Assembly: GCF_050314255.1 (NCBI RefSeq)
Contig: NZ_JBNPMZ010000005.1
Span: 62,001-126,000 of the forward strand
From: Claveliimonas sp034178805
Lineage (GTDB): Bacteria > Bacillota > Clostridia > Lachnospirales > Lachnospiraceae
Length of the DNA stretch: 64,000 nt
Reading direction: 5' to 3'
Position numbers and translations under genes: made by a program. The notes under the pieces were generated by a model. That model saw only the letters and a list, made by a program, of their open reading frames with translations. It was not told the origin of the DNA and made no database searches. Every line of letters starts with the position of its first letter. The first letter of the stretch is position 1. Shown here piece by piece: positions 8,548 through 17,209 of this stretch.

Positions 8548-11500
8548 TTTAGCCATTTGTCCAGTGTTTTTGCAAGCTTCCTGAAATCAAGTGGTTTTGC
8601 AATATGCTCATTCATTCCAACCGTTTTCGCCGCCATAACATCCTCGGCAAATGCATTTGCCGTCATGGCAACAATTGGTATCTGATTACAGTAATCCCGC
8701 TTCATAGCCCGAATTGCCCTTGTAGCGTCATACCCGTTCATCTTTGGCATCTGGATATCCATAAAGACAATATCATAATATCCGTCCTCACTCTCGAATA
8801 CCATATCTACCGCCTCTGTACCATCAGTAGCACGTTCTACAGCCATGCCTGTCGTTTCCAAAATCTCTGCAGCGATCTCTGCATTCAGATCGTTATCCTC
8901 TACAAGAAGGGCACGACAACCGGAAAGATCCATCCTCTCTAATTCAACGAGCGGATCTTCCTGTTCTTTTCCTTCTGTATCCCCCACAAGAGTATTGAAA
9001 GTCTTTTCAAGTCTGGAACGGAATAAAGGCTTGCTGATAAAGGCATTCGCACCTGCTGCTCTGGCCTCCTGTTCGATATCCGACCAGTCATAGGCAGAAA
9101 TGATAATAATAGGTACTTCTTTCCCAACAGTCCTGCGTATCGCTCTTGTACATGCGATTCCATCCATGTCAGGCATCTTCCAGTCAATGATGCAGGCAAA
9201 ATAATCCCGGTTCTGTTCATGATGAAGCACAACACGTTCCACAGCCTCTGTACCCGAAGAAACACCTTCCGCATTCATTCCCAGATCATTCAACATACCG
9301 CAGCAGGACTCAAGGCTTAACGGATCATCATCCGCCACAAGCACATCCAGGTCAATGAACTTATCATACTCTAATTTCACCTTATCCTGAAGCTTCAGAT
9401 ACATCGTAACAGTAAAACGTGAACCGACACCATGTTTACTCTCCACCTTGATATCCCCACCCATCATACGTACGATGTTTCGACTGATGGGCATACCAAG
9501 TCCGGTTCCCTGAATCTGATTCACCCGGCCGTCCGCCGCTCTGGCAAACGGTTCAAATACCTGATCCAGGAATTCTTCACTCATACCAATCCCATTATCT
9601 TCAAAGATAAATTCATAACATCCAACCTTTGCCTGATTCGAAGGTCTTTCAGATATGGAGAGCTGTATTTTTCCTCCATCCGGTGTAAATTTCACTGCAT
9701 TTCCCATCAGATTTGTAAACACTTTCTGTATACGAAGACTGTCACCTATTACCGCTTCATGGGTCACACCGGAAATATTTACACAAAGCTCATGATGATG
9801 CTCCTCTATCTGCGAATTCGTCATTGTAAGCAGATTATCAATTAAATCCGAAAGATTAAATTCCTCTTCGACAAGCTCTACCTTTCCGGATTCAATTTTA
9901 CTCATATCCAGAACTTCATTAATCAGGCTGAGCAGATGCTTGCTTGCCTGAGTAATTTTCTGCAGACTGTCCTGCACACGTTCTTTATCGTCAATATGAG
10001 CCGCAGCAATGGCTGTCATTCCAATAATACCATTCATCGGAGTACGGATATCATGAGACATATTGGAAAGGAAGTCTGTCTTGGCCTTGTTTGCTGCTTC
10101 TGCCACATCATACGCTGCCTGGAGCGCCATTTCCTGCTGACGTTCCTTCTTAATCAGATCATCAACATTTCTGGTTCCGACCACAGCAACAAATCCGCCA
10201 TCTTTTTCCCTGACAAAGGAAACCCTTGCCTGAAGATACATGATTCCATCATCTGTTAGCTTTTCATAAGTCAGAGAATAATCCTTTCCATCCCCCCGGA
10301 TATGTTCAAGAGACAGTTTATCCAAAAATTCATCACGGCTTTTCTCTGAAATCAACTCTTCTGAATAACTGCGAATCCCCTTTGACCAGCAATAATTATG
10401 TTTGCGGAAATGTTCTGAAATCGCACGGCCATCTTCATCCTCTGCACGGTAAGTGGTAACCCTGTCCGTTTCAGGGTCAACAAGAAGTACCGAATAGTAT
10501 TCCGAGCCCAGACCTTCAATAATTTCACTCTGTTCTTCGATCTCTTTTGCCTGTTTCAAACGGCGCTGCATTTCATCATTGACATCACGTATTCCCAGAA
10601 TAAATGTAATTTCCCCGTTTTCGTCCACAGTTTTCACAACATCCATCTCGAAATATGCACTCACACCATTCATATTTCTTCTGAATATCAATTTATACAG
10701 ACCAACCTCCGGAACCTCTTTCAAAAGAACATCCAGGCCGGTTGCCTCTCTGATCCGTTCCCGGTCTTCCGGAACAATATAAGTATCAATGTATTTAGAA
10801 ATAATTGCCTCATAATCGCCACTTTCCATCAACTGTCGGAGCTGACCGGAATCCATGGCTATTCCATCCGTCCTGTAAAGAGACATTTTCCCGGTCTTTA
10901 CGTCTATTTTAAACAGGCTGTGATATTCCTTACTCAGGGCTTCCGAGATCACCATCTCTTCCTGAAGAGTTGCATTGAGCTTCTCTACCGCAACAAGTGC
11001 CTCCTCTACTTTTCGCTGTTGTGCAAGCTCCTGCTTTTTCTCCTCATCCACATTTTTAAACGCAATAACGAACTCATTTCTTTCGCGTTTCGGCTTTACA
11101 AGCTGACACTGATAATATTGCATCAGCCCATTACGGAATATCCGGTAATTAAAGTAATAAGTCATTTTATTTGACAAAAACATATTCAAACCAGTAACTG
11201 AACGCAGCATATCAAAAAGATGTCTGTCCTCTTCCAGCACATCATTTTCAATATAAGAAGCAATATTCTTCTCATAATTGCCTGCTGCAAATTTCTGACC
11301 GTAACGCTCACTCATGGCCTGTCCCATACGATAGCAGACCGCTTCTCCGGTATCTGCATTGACCGCATAGACATTTTCGTACGGTATAGCAAGAGCCTGT
11401 ATCAGGTTATCCTGGGATTCCATTGCCTCTCTTTCAGCAGTAATCTGGCGAAGACCACAGATAACCCTGATATTGTTACCGGCTTCGTTTTTCTCAACCG

Positions 11501-12836
11501 GGATAAGACTACACCTGGTCCAGCCGCCATCCCTGGCAGGAAATTCCTGAATAAGGAGAGACTTCTCCCCCAGACGCTCATCGATTGTGTCAAAATCTGT
11601 AAAATAGCGCAGAATCGACCTGTACTCTCCGGCAGCCAGTGTGTCCGCCATTTGTTTTAATGCAACCCTGGCATCCCCCTTTTCCCCATAAAGGTGGTGT
11701 ATACCATCAATAGAAATGAGTTCCTGAAAGGTATTTTTTTCAAGATCAATATAATACAAAGCATAGAAAATACTGCTTAACGAACCAATAATAGATGTAT
11801 GCTGCTTCTCGACAGCAAGAAGCTCGGTAAGTTCCTCATTGGTCTCCTGCAATTTTCTCTGTGCCTGCAGTTCCTTAACTTTCGAGTCATGAATAGACTG
11901 TGTGGCAAAAATAACGTGAGCCAGCCTGCCATCCGAATCCCGGTCACCTTCAATGAAAGAACACTGTCCCCAGCTTCCTCCGTTTGGAGTATCCGCGGAA
12001 GAAAAAATAGTGCTGCAGTACTGCTTTGATATAATCCGGGTTTGCTTTAACCGTTCATCCAAAGTAGACAATTCTACGAAAGCGAGTAATTCTTCTGTAA
12101 ATTCATGGGTTACCATGTGGCGGCAGAAATAATTCAGCCTTTCCTGTGCATCACCGGATGCTCCTATATGTGAATGCACATCTGTCATAGATGAAAGCTC
12201 CGTAAAATGGTTGGTCGAAAGATCAATATAATATACCGATTCATAAATCTCACTTAAGGATTGAATGATCTTCATCCGGTTCATTAATTCTTTTCCGGTC
12301 TTTTCAAGTCTTTTATTCACCATACGTCTGGTGGATATCTCGCTGTAACAGGTAGAGGCGACTACTGACAGCAGCAAAAGATCTTCCGTATGGCGTCGCG
12401 GATTATCCACCCCCAGGAATCCCACAACTTCTTCATTTGCCACTATAGGAGCCGCCATCAGACTCTCGATCCCCTGCGGTTCCAGAATCTGATAGGTCTT
12501 TGATTCGGGACCATAATCATCCGCCAGTGAGGTAATAAAGAACTCACCCTTCTCTTCGAATTCCTGAAACCAGCATTCTACCCCTGCCAGCGGAATATCC
12601 TGAAGGTTATGAATCTCCGCAGAAACTCCGTCACGGCACCACTCGAACGTATTACTGGTATGTGTACGTTCCGCATTCAGTTCAAAGATATAAGAACGAT
12701 CCGCATCATAATACTCCCCGATATCTTCCAGGATACTTTGAAGCGTCTGATCGTCCTTCGGTTTGTCCAGGTAATCGCGCAGAAAATGCTTAATCGCCCA
12801 CTCCTGATTTATATTTTTCTGTACTAGCTCATTCAT
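8544..12836 (-). CDS. Large cytoplasmic hybrid sensor histidine kinase with GAF, five PAS-like repeats and two receivers
   Basis: Predicted phosphorelay kinase of 1430 residues without signal peptide or membrane helix. Order: GAF domain (about 15-175); five tandem units of 115-140 residues (about 195-890), each opening with a motif like LSxxYxSxYxIDxxT and ending in a beta-type GxRxVxD segment, hence PAS-like; a short coiled coil; HisKA with FLSNMSHDIRTPMNG (near 915); HATPase with NLMGNAVKFT, EDNGIGM and GTGLGMP; REC1 (VADDDP, IIDWKMPD, ISKPL); REC2 (VEDND, FMDIQMPKMNG, AKPLD). No HPt domain is present, so a separate phosphotransfer partner is expected. Start set at 12836 (MNELVQ) because a GGAGG box lies 7 bases upstream; the frame opens further at 12893. 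The stop codon lies in a REP-like element. Ligand unknown. Confidence 0.93.
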   Translation of the reverse strand: MNELVQKNINQEWAIKHFLRDYLDKPKDDQTLQSILEDIGEYYDADRSYIFELNAERTHTSNTFEWCRDGVSAEIHNLQDIPLAGVECWFQEFEEKGEFFITSLADDYGPESKTYQILEPQGIESLMAAPIVANEEVVGFLGVDNPRRHTEDLLLLSVVASTCYSEISTRRMVNKRLEKTGKELMNRMKIIQSLSEIYESVYYIDLSTNHFTELSSMTDVHSHIGASGDAQERLNYFCRHMVTHEFTEELLAFVELSTLDERLKQTRIISKQYCSTIFSSADTPNGGSWGQCSFIEGDRDSDGRLAHVIFATQSIHDSKVKELQAQRKLQETNEELTELLAVEKQHTSIIGSLSSIFYALYYIDLEKNTFQELISIDGIHHLYGEKGDARVALKQMADTLAAGEYRSILRYFTDFDTIDERLGEKSLLIQEFPARDGGWTRCSLIPVEKNEAGNNIRVICGLRQITAEREAMESQDNLIQALAIPYENVYAVNADTGEAVCYRMGQAMSERYGQKFAAGNYEKNIASYIENDVLEEDRHLFDMLRSVTGLNMFLSNKMTYYFNYRIFRNGLMQYYQCQLVKPKRERNEFVIAFKNVDEEKKQELAQQRKVEEALVAVEKLNATLQEEMVISEALSKEYHSLFKIDVKTGKMSLYRTDGIAMDSGQLRQLMESGDYEAIISKYIDTYIVPEDRERIREATGLDVLLKEVPEVGLYKLIFRRNMNGVSAYFEMDVVKTVDENGEITFILGIRDVNDEMQRRLKQAKEIEEQSEIIEGLGSEYYSVLLVDPETDRVTTYRAEDEDGRAISEHFRKHNYCWSKGIRSYSEELISEKSRDEFLDKLSLEHIRGDGKDYSLTYEKLTDDGIMYLQARVSFVREKDGGFVAVVGTRNVDDLIKKERQQEMALQAAYDVAEAANKAKTDFLSNMSHDIRTPMNGIIGMTAIAAAHIDDKERVQDSLQKITQASKHLLSLINEVLDMSKIESGKVELVEEEFNLSDLIDNLLTMTNSQIEEHHHELCVNISGVTHEAVIGDSLRIQKVFTNLMGNAVKFTPDGGKIQLSISERPSNQAKVGCYEFIFEDNGIGMSEEFLDQVFEPFARAADGRVNQIQGTGLGMPISRNIVRMMGGDIKVESKHGVGSRFTVTMYLKLQDKVKLEYDKFIDLDVLVADDDPLSLESCCGMLNDLGMNAEGVSSGTEAVERVVLHHEQNRDYFACIIDWKMPDMDGIACTRAIRRTVGKEVPIIIISAYDWSDIEQEARAAGANAFISKPLFRSRLEKTFNTLVGDTEGKEQEDPLVELERMDLSGCRALLVEDNDLNAEIAAEILETTGMAVERATDGTEAVDMVFESEDGYYDIVFMDIQMPKMNGYDATRAIRAMKRDYCNQIPIVAMTANAFAEDVMAAKTVGMNEHIAKPLDFRKLAKTLDKWLK

Positions 12837-12947
12837 TCCCAACCTCCAAAAAACTGCTGCATCACCAAAACTGATATAGTATAATTTTACCAAAAAAACA
12901 CCCTCTTGTCCATGATATTACATGCGTTCCGGGCAGTATGGAAAAGC

Positions 12948-12975
12948 ACAATTTTTCTTCTATTTTCATAAAATA
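12948..12975 (+). promoter_or_regulatory. Candidate sigma-K/sigma-E type promoter of sigK
   Basis: AC at 12948-12949, 17 bases, then CATAAAATA at 12967-12975 matches the remembered sigma-K consensus (AC, 16-17 bp, CATANNNTA). It sits 28 bases before the sigK start and suggests autoregulation. An overlapping TATAAT (12974-12979) lacks a good -35 box. Confidence 0.5.
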
Positions 12976-13003
12976 TAATTAACAACATCATGAGGTGCTT
13001 CGC

Positions 13004-13621
13004 TTGAACTCCTTTCCCCAACCTCTCACTACCGCGGAAGAACAGTACTATCTCCAGAAATATACGGAAGGCGACCTTGAAGCAAAGCACATTCTGATTG
13101 AACGGAATCTGCGTCTTGTTGCTCATATTATAAAGAAATATCAGACAACAGAAGAGGATGCCGAAGATTTTCTCTCCATCGGTACGATCGGACTGATCAA
13201 AGCTGTAGTAACCTTCGACCCTGAAAAAAGCGTCCGTCTCGGTACCTACGCCGCCAGGTGTATCGAAAATGAAATCCTTATGTATTTTCGCTCCCGCAAA
13301 AAAACTTCCAAAGAGGTTTCCCTCTATGAACCCATCGGAACAGACCGGGAAGGAAACGAAATACAGCTTTTTGATATTATCGAGACAGACACAGATGATG
13401 CCCATCAAAATGCTGTTTTAAAACAGGATGTGCGCCTGCTTTATTCTAAAGTTGAATCTGCCCTTTCTCCCAGAGAACGCCTGGTTCTGAAAATGCGCTA
13501 CGGTTTATATAATGAAGAAGAATATACCCAGCGCGAAATTGCAAAACGGCTTGGTATTTCCCGTTCCTATGTATCAAGAATCGAAAAAAGTGCTATTGAA
13601 AAATTGCGGGCATTTTTCTAA
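13004..13621 (+). CDS. sigK: Sporulation sigma factor SigK, mature form without pro-sequence
   Basis: Late mother-cell RNA polymerase sigma factor. Region 2 shows LRLVAHIIKKY, SIGTIGLIKAV and TYAARCIENEILMYFRS; region 4 shows TQREIAKRLGISRSYVSRIEKSAIEKL split as REIAKRLGISRSYVSRIEK. The segment FPQPLT close to the start is the mature SigK N-terminus in Bacillus, so no membrane-anchoring pro-peptide is encoded. The frame can start at GTG 12995, but GAGGTG at 12992-12997 is a well placed ribosome binding site for TTG 13004 (spacing 6), giving 205 residues. Transcribed divergently from the hybrid kinase. The gene is intact, with no skin-type interruption. Confidence 0.93.
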   Translation: MNSFPQPLTTAEEQYYLQKYTEGDLEAKHILIERNLRLVAHIIKKYQTTEEDAEDFLSIGTIGLIKAVVTFDPEKSVRLGTYAARCIENEILMYFRSRKKTSKEVSLYEPIGTDREGNEIQLFDIIETDTDDAHQNAVLKQDVRLLYSKVESALSPRERLVLKMRYGLYNEEEYTQREIAKRLGISRSYVSRIEKSAIEKLRAFF

Positions 13622-13723
13622 AAAGCCCGCTTTTCTATTTGAAATCATAAAAATTTGTGATACCATTATCCTAAACTTGTTTGTCATGTTTGAGAGAATG
13701 TTTATTAAATGGGGAATTGCATT

Positions 13724-15013
13724 ATGAATAAAATAAAATCTTTACAGAAGTTCAGATATTATCAAACTTTATTTCTGAGTCTTATGATTATTTTTGCTGC
13801 GCAGATCAACCTGAATCTGTTTATCGACAATTTCAAAATATCCGTTGCTATTATCTGTCTTCCTGCTTTTTTATTTTTACTTGATGATTTTGCCCTTCTT
13901 CCCGTCACACTGATTTCGGCTTTGGGCGTATTTCTTTCACGCATCCTCCTTTACTGGGTACAGCATGGTTATCTCAGTCAGGCTGCCCTTTCAAGCTTCC
14001 CTGAGATGATATTTTACCTTGTATATGGAATGCTATTATACATATATACCCGCAGGAAACAAAACTCTGCTTTTACTGTCAGTTATCTGTTTCCGCTGTT
14101 TTTTATGGACTATCTTTCCAATTTGAGCGAGTTGCTGCTCCGCATCCACATGCAGGCTTTCGAGCCACGCACACAATTCAGTATTCTTCTGGTAGCTCTG
14201 GCAAGAACTTTACTTTTATGGATGATACTCACCATCTTCGACCGGTATCGCCTTACTCTGATGAACAGGGAGCACGCCGAACGATATCAGCGGCTTATGG
14301 TGTTGATTTCCAGGTTAAATGGAGAGGTCATCTGGATGCAGAAAAACACCTCCCTGATTGAATCTACCATGAATACTTCTTACCAGCTTTATCAGCGGCT
14401 TACGGAAATGTCGGAAGATTCCACCCTCTCCCGCGACGCACTGACAGTTGCCAGAGACATTCATGAAATCAAAAAAGAATATCTTCTGATTATGAGAGGA
14501 TTATCCGAAGCACTGCAGACAGAATCCAGCGAAGAAGGAATGCTGATCTCTGACATTTGTTCCATTCTTCAAAGTGCACTTCTGACAGAGGCAAGAGAAC
14601 TGGACAAGGAACCTGAAATACTCATAAAATGTAACAGCAGCCTGTATACGGCCAAACCTTATCTCCTGCTGTCTGTTTTTCATAATCTTTTTGCAAACGC
14701 ACTGGAAGCATCAAAAAAACCCAATCCATCCATCCAGCTTACGCAGACGGAAGATGATAAGGATTATATCTTTTCCATCACGGACGACGGTCCCGGCATC
14801 CAGCCGGATTTTCAAAGTCAGGTGTTTGAACCCGGCTTCTCTACAAAGATTAATTTTGATACCGGAACGATTAACCGGGGACTGGGACTTAATATTGTAA
14901 AGGATATTGTAGAACAGGAACTGAACGGGGAAATTTCTCTTTCCTCCGTTCCCGGAAAGACTACTTTCCTGATTCATATACCAAAAGACAAACTGGAGGT
15001 CAGACTGCCATGA
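13724..15013 (+). CDS. Membrane sensor histidine kinase, GlnK/YcbA-like
   Basis: Two-component sensor paired with the next gene. Residues 10-180 contain about six hydrophobic helices; a cytoplasmic linker follows, with the candidate phosphoacceptor His in DIHEIKKEY; then a HATPase domain (NLFANALEAS, ITDDGPGIQ, RGLGLNIVKDIV). I chose ATG 13724 (MNKIKSLQKF) because GGGGA lies 8-9 bases before it; an in-frame ATG at 13709 has no ribosome site. The kinase stop overlaps the regulator start (ATGA), so expression is coupled. Resemblance to B. subtilis GlnK is inferred from the YcbB-type partner and the HEIKK motif. Confidence 0.9.
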   Translation: MNKIKSLQKFRYYQTLFLSLMIIFAAQINLNLFIDNFKISVAIICLPAFLFLLDDFALLPVTLISALGVFLSRILLYWVQHGYLSQAALSSFPEMIFYLVYGMLLYIYTRRKQNSAFTVSYLFPLFFMDYLSNLSELLLRIHMQAFEPRTQFSILLVALARTLLLWMILTIFDRYRLTLMNREHAERYQRLMVLISRLNGEVIWMQKNTSLIESTMNTSYQLYQRLTEMSEDSTLSRDALTVARDIHEIKKEYLLIMRGLSEALQTESSEEGMLISDICSILQSALLTEARELDKEPEILIKCNSSLYTAKPYLLLSVFHNLFANALEASKKPNPSIQLTQTEDDKDYIFSITDDGPGIQPDFQSQVFEPGFSTKINFDTGTINRGLGLNIVKDIVEQELNGEISLSSVPGKTTFLIHIPKDKLEVRLP

Positions 15014-15858
15014 AAATATTTCTGCTTGACGACGATAAAACGATTACCAATATTTTAAAAATCATCATACAGACCCGCGGACTGGGGGAAATCTGCGGTA
15101 CCTGTAATCACGCCCCTGAGGCACTGGAGGATATCCGCTACATCAATCCTGATATTATAATTGCAGATCTTCTCATGCCGGAAATGGATGGTATTACATT
15201 TGTAAAAAGGGCAAAGACGCTCCTGCCTCAGACCGCTTTTATCATGCTTTCGCAGGTGTCTTCCAAAGACATGATTGCCTCTGCTTATGAAGCAGGTATA
15301 GAATTCTACATTCAAAAGCCGATCAACAGTATTGAGGTAGAAACTGTAATCAAAAATGTGTGCCAGAGTCTGTCCATGCAGCGTACCATGCAAAAAATGC
15401 AGTCTATTTTCCAGGACAGTATGACAAACAGCAGTCAGAGTTCTTCTGCCTCCCCGACCGAAACTGACTACCTGCCCCGCCTGCAGCGTATCCTTCAGCA
15501 GCTTGGAATCGTAGGTGACACCGGATGTAAAGACATTATTATGATCATTGATTATCTGATAAAAAGCGGACAGGCGCTGGAAGACATTACGCTCAACGAA
15601 CTTTGCAGTCATTTTACTGATGCTCCCAAATCTATGGAACAGCGTATCCGCCGGGCTGCAAACACCGGCATGGTGAACCTGGCTCATCTGGGACTGGAGG
15701 ACTACGGTAATGAGATATTTACAGAGTATTCCAACTCACTTTACAACTTTGAGCAGGTTCGAAAAGAAATGGATTTTATCCGGGGAAAATCCGACAAACA
15801 CGGTAATGTGAAAATAAAAAATTTCATAAATGCCCTTTTAGTCACCTGCAAACACTGA
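15010..15858 (+). CDS. Response regulator with C-terminal YcbB-type DNA-binding domain (GlnL-like)
   Basis: N-terminal receiver (1-120) with acidic pocket DDD, phospho-acceptor Asp in IIADLLMPEMDG and Lys in IQKPI. After a Ser-rich linker (about 135-150), the C-terminal region (150-280) matches the YcbB helix-turn-helix type domain of GlnL regulators, with EQRIRRAANTGMVNLA. In B. subtilis GlnL controls glutamine uptake and use. Here the downstream target is probably the PTS EIIC gene, whose upstream region carries a tandem TGAAAC pair. 282 residues, overlaps the kinase by four bases. Confidence 0.9.
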   Translation: MKIFLLDDDKTITNILKIIIQTRGLGEICGTCNHAPEALEDIRYINPDIIIADLLMPEMDGITFVKRAKTLLPQTAFIMLSQVSSKDMIASAYEAGIEFYIQKPINSIEVETVIKNVCQSLSMQRTMQKMQSIFQDSMTNSSQSSSASPTETDYLPRLQRILQQLGIVGDTGCKDIIMIIDYLIKSGQALEDITLNELCSHFTDAPKSMEQRIRRAANTGMVNLAHLGLEDYGNEIFTEYSNSLYNFEQVRKEMDFIRGKSDKHGNVKIKNFINALLVTCKH

Positions 15859-15876
15859 TGTTAGGCTTAATATATA

Positions 15877-15936
15877 AAACACTCCATTTTGTCTTTGGTA
15901 AATTTGCACAAAATATGAGTGCTTTTCTATTTTTTA
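15877..15936 (+). terminator. Terminator after the GlnK/GlnL-like pair
   Basis: Arms AACACTC..ATTTTGT and ACAAAAT..GAGTG pair with a small internal loop around a 15-base loop, followed by TTTTCTATTTTTT. It separates the regulator genes from the PTS gene. Confidence 0.75.
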
Positions 15937-15956
15937 ATGTTCATCATGATACTTTC

Positions 15957-15986
15957 TGAAACTTTTTGAAACCTTTATTCTATATT
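15957..15986 (+). promoter_or_regulatory. Tandem hexamer operator and -10 box before the PTS gene
   Basis: TGAAAC at 15957-15962, four Ts, TGAAAC at 15967-15972, then a TATATT -10 candidate at 15981-15986 without a normal -35 box. A 10-bp repeat period is the geometry reported for GlnL direct repeats (hexamers 4 bp apart). A 6-3-6 inverted repeat ATTGAT-TTC-ATCAAT follows at 15984-15998. Activation by the adjacent GlnL-like regulator is an inference. Confidence 0.5.
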
Positions 15987-16051
15987 GATTTCATCAATAA
16001 ACGAACGGACTAATAAATTCAATCAATAACAAATTACGAGGTGAAAGATTT

Positions 16052-17095
16052 ATGATGACAATTATTTCAGGAATTGGGTTGTTACTGTTAACTCTGGCGG
16101 GATTTTCTCTCTTTAGTCTGAAAATGCCCAAAGGTCAGCTTGCCATGTCCGGTATGGCTAATGCTGCGATTGCTACTTTTCTGGTAGAAGCAGTACATAA
16201 GTACATTACCGGTGATCTGCTGGGCTTTTCTTTCTTCAAGACTCTGGGTGAAACTTCCGGAAGCCTAGGAGGAGTAGCTGCAGCTATCACAGTTCCCATT
16301 GCGATGGGTGCCAATCCGGTATTTGCCGTAGTTGCCGGCGTCGCAGTCGGCGGATATGGTATTCTTCCAGGTTTCATTGCCGGATACATAATCGGTCTCA
16401 TTGCACCAATTATCGAAAAGAAACTTCCTGAGGGATTAAACATTATCGTTGGATCTCTTCTGATTGCACCGATTGCAAGAGCAATTGTTATTTTAGTGAA
16501 CCCTGTGGTAAATGCAACACTGGCTCAGATTGGCGGTACGATTTCCGCTGCTGCAGAACAGTCACCAATCCTGATGGGATTCCTGTTAGGTGGTATTATC
16601 AAGATGATCTGTACTTCACCTCTGAGTTCCATGGCTCTTACTGCTATGCTGGGTCTGGATGGTCTGGCTATGGGAATTGCTGCCATTGCATGTGTAGGAG
16701 GTTCCTTCACAAACGGACTGATTTTTGCCCGTCTGAAACTTGGTGACAAGAGTAATGTCATCGCTGTTATGCTGGAGCCTCTGACTCAGGCTGACATCAT
16801 CACTGCGCATCCAATCCCGATTTACTGCTCCAACTTCTTTGGCGGCGGTTTTGCCGGAATTTCGGCAGCGGCATTCCATATCATTAACAATGCACCGGGA
16901 ACCGCATCACCGATACCTGGTCTTCTGGCACCATTTGCATTTAATCCGCCGCTCCATGTTTTGGGAGCTCTTGCCTTTGCAATATTAGGCGGATGTGTGG
17001 CTGGTCTGGTTGGATCCATGATCTTCCAGAAAAAAATAAAATCCATTTCTCTTCCGAAAGCAGAACCTGTTCCGGAACTGGAAATGGAATCATAA
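16052..17095 (+). CDS. Orphan PTS transporter subunit IIC (PTS_EIIC_2 family)
   Basis: Polytopic membrane protein of 347 residues with about nine to ten hydrophobic helices. It carries conserved blocks of the PTS_EIIC_2 family such as KMPKGQLAMSG near the start, GGIIKMICTSPLSSMAL and LEPLTQADIITAHPIPIY. No EIIA or EIIB gene is adjacent, so it either borrows partners or works as a non-phosphorylating transporter; the substrate is unknown. GAGGTG lies 8 bases before the start. The adjacent GlnK/GlnL-like system and the operator-like repeats suggest it is a target of that system. Confidence 0.88.
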   Translation: MMTIISGIGLLLLTLAGFSLFSLKMPKGQLAMSGMANAAIATFLVEAVHKYITGDLLGFSFFKTLGETSGSLGGVAAAITVPIAMGANPVFAVVAGVAVGGYGILPGFIAGYIIGLIAPIIEKKLPEGLNIIVGSLLIAPIARAIVILVNPVVNATLAQIGGTISAAAEQSPILMGFLLGGIIKMICTSPLSSMALTAMLGLDGLAMGIAAIACVGGSFTNGLIFARLKLGDKSNVIAVMLEPLTQADIITAHPIPIYCSNFFGGGFAGISAAAFHIINNAPGTASPIPGLLAPFAFNPPLHVLGALAFAILGGCVAGLVGSMIFQKKIKSISLPKAEPVPELEMES

Positions 17096-17140
17096 GGCAA
17101 TCATACTATGAAATTTAATTTCTCTTCTCCTTTAGTGGAG

Positions 17141-17209
17141 TGCGCCAATCGGCGCACAAAAAGCCGCTGCGCCCAATCTTTTTTCGATTGAAGCGCACGG
17201 CTTTTTTTA
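17141..17209. terminator. Strong convergent terminator
   Basis: A 6-4-6 inverted repeat (TGCGCC, GGCGCA; 17141-17156) is followed by a larger hairpin, 17160-17205, with arms AAAGCCG..TGCGC..AATC and GATT..GCGCA..CGGCTTT and a T tract. It separates the plus-strand PTS gene from the minus-strand exported protein. Confidence 0.85.

Noticed and set aside
12887..13408. 173-codon minus-strand frame over sigK
   Set aside because: Fully antisense to the well supported sigK and without a ribosome binding site.
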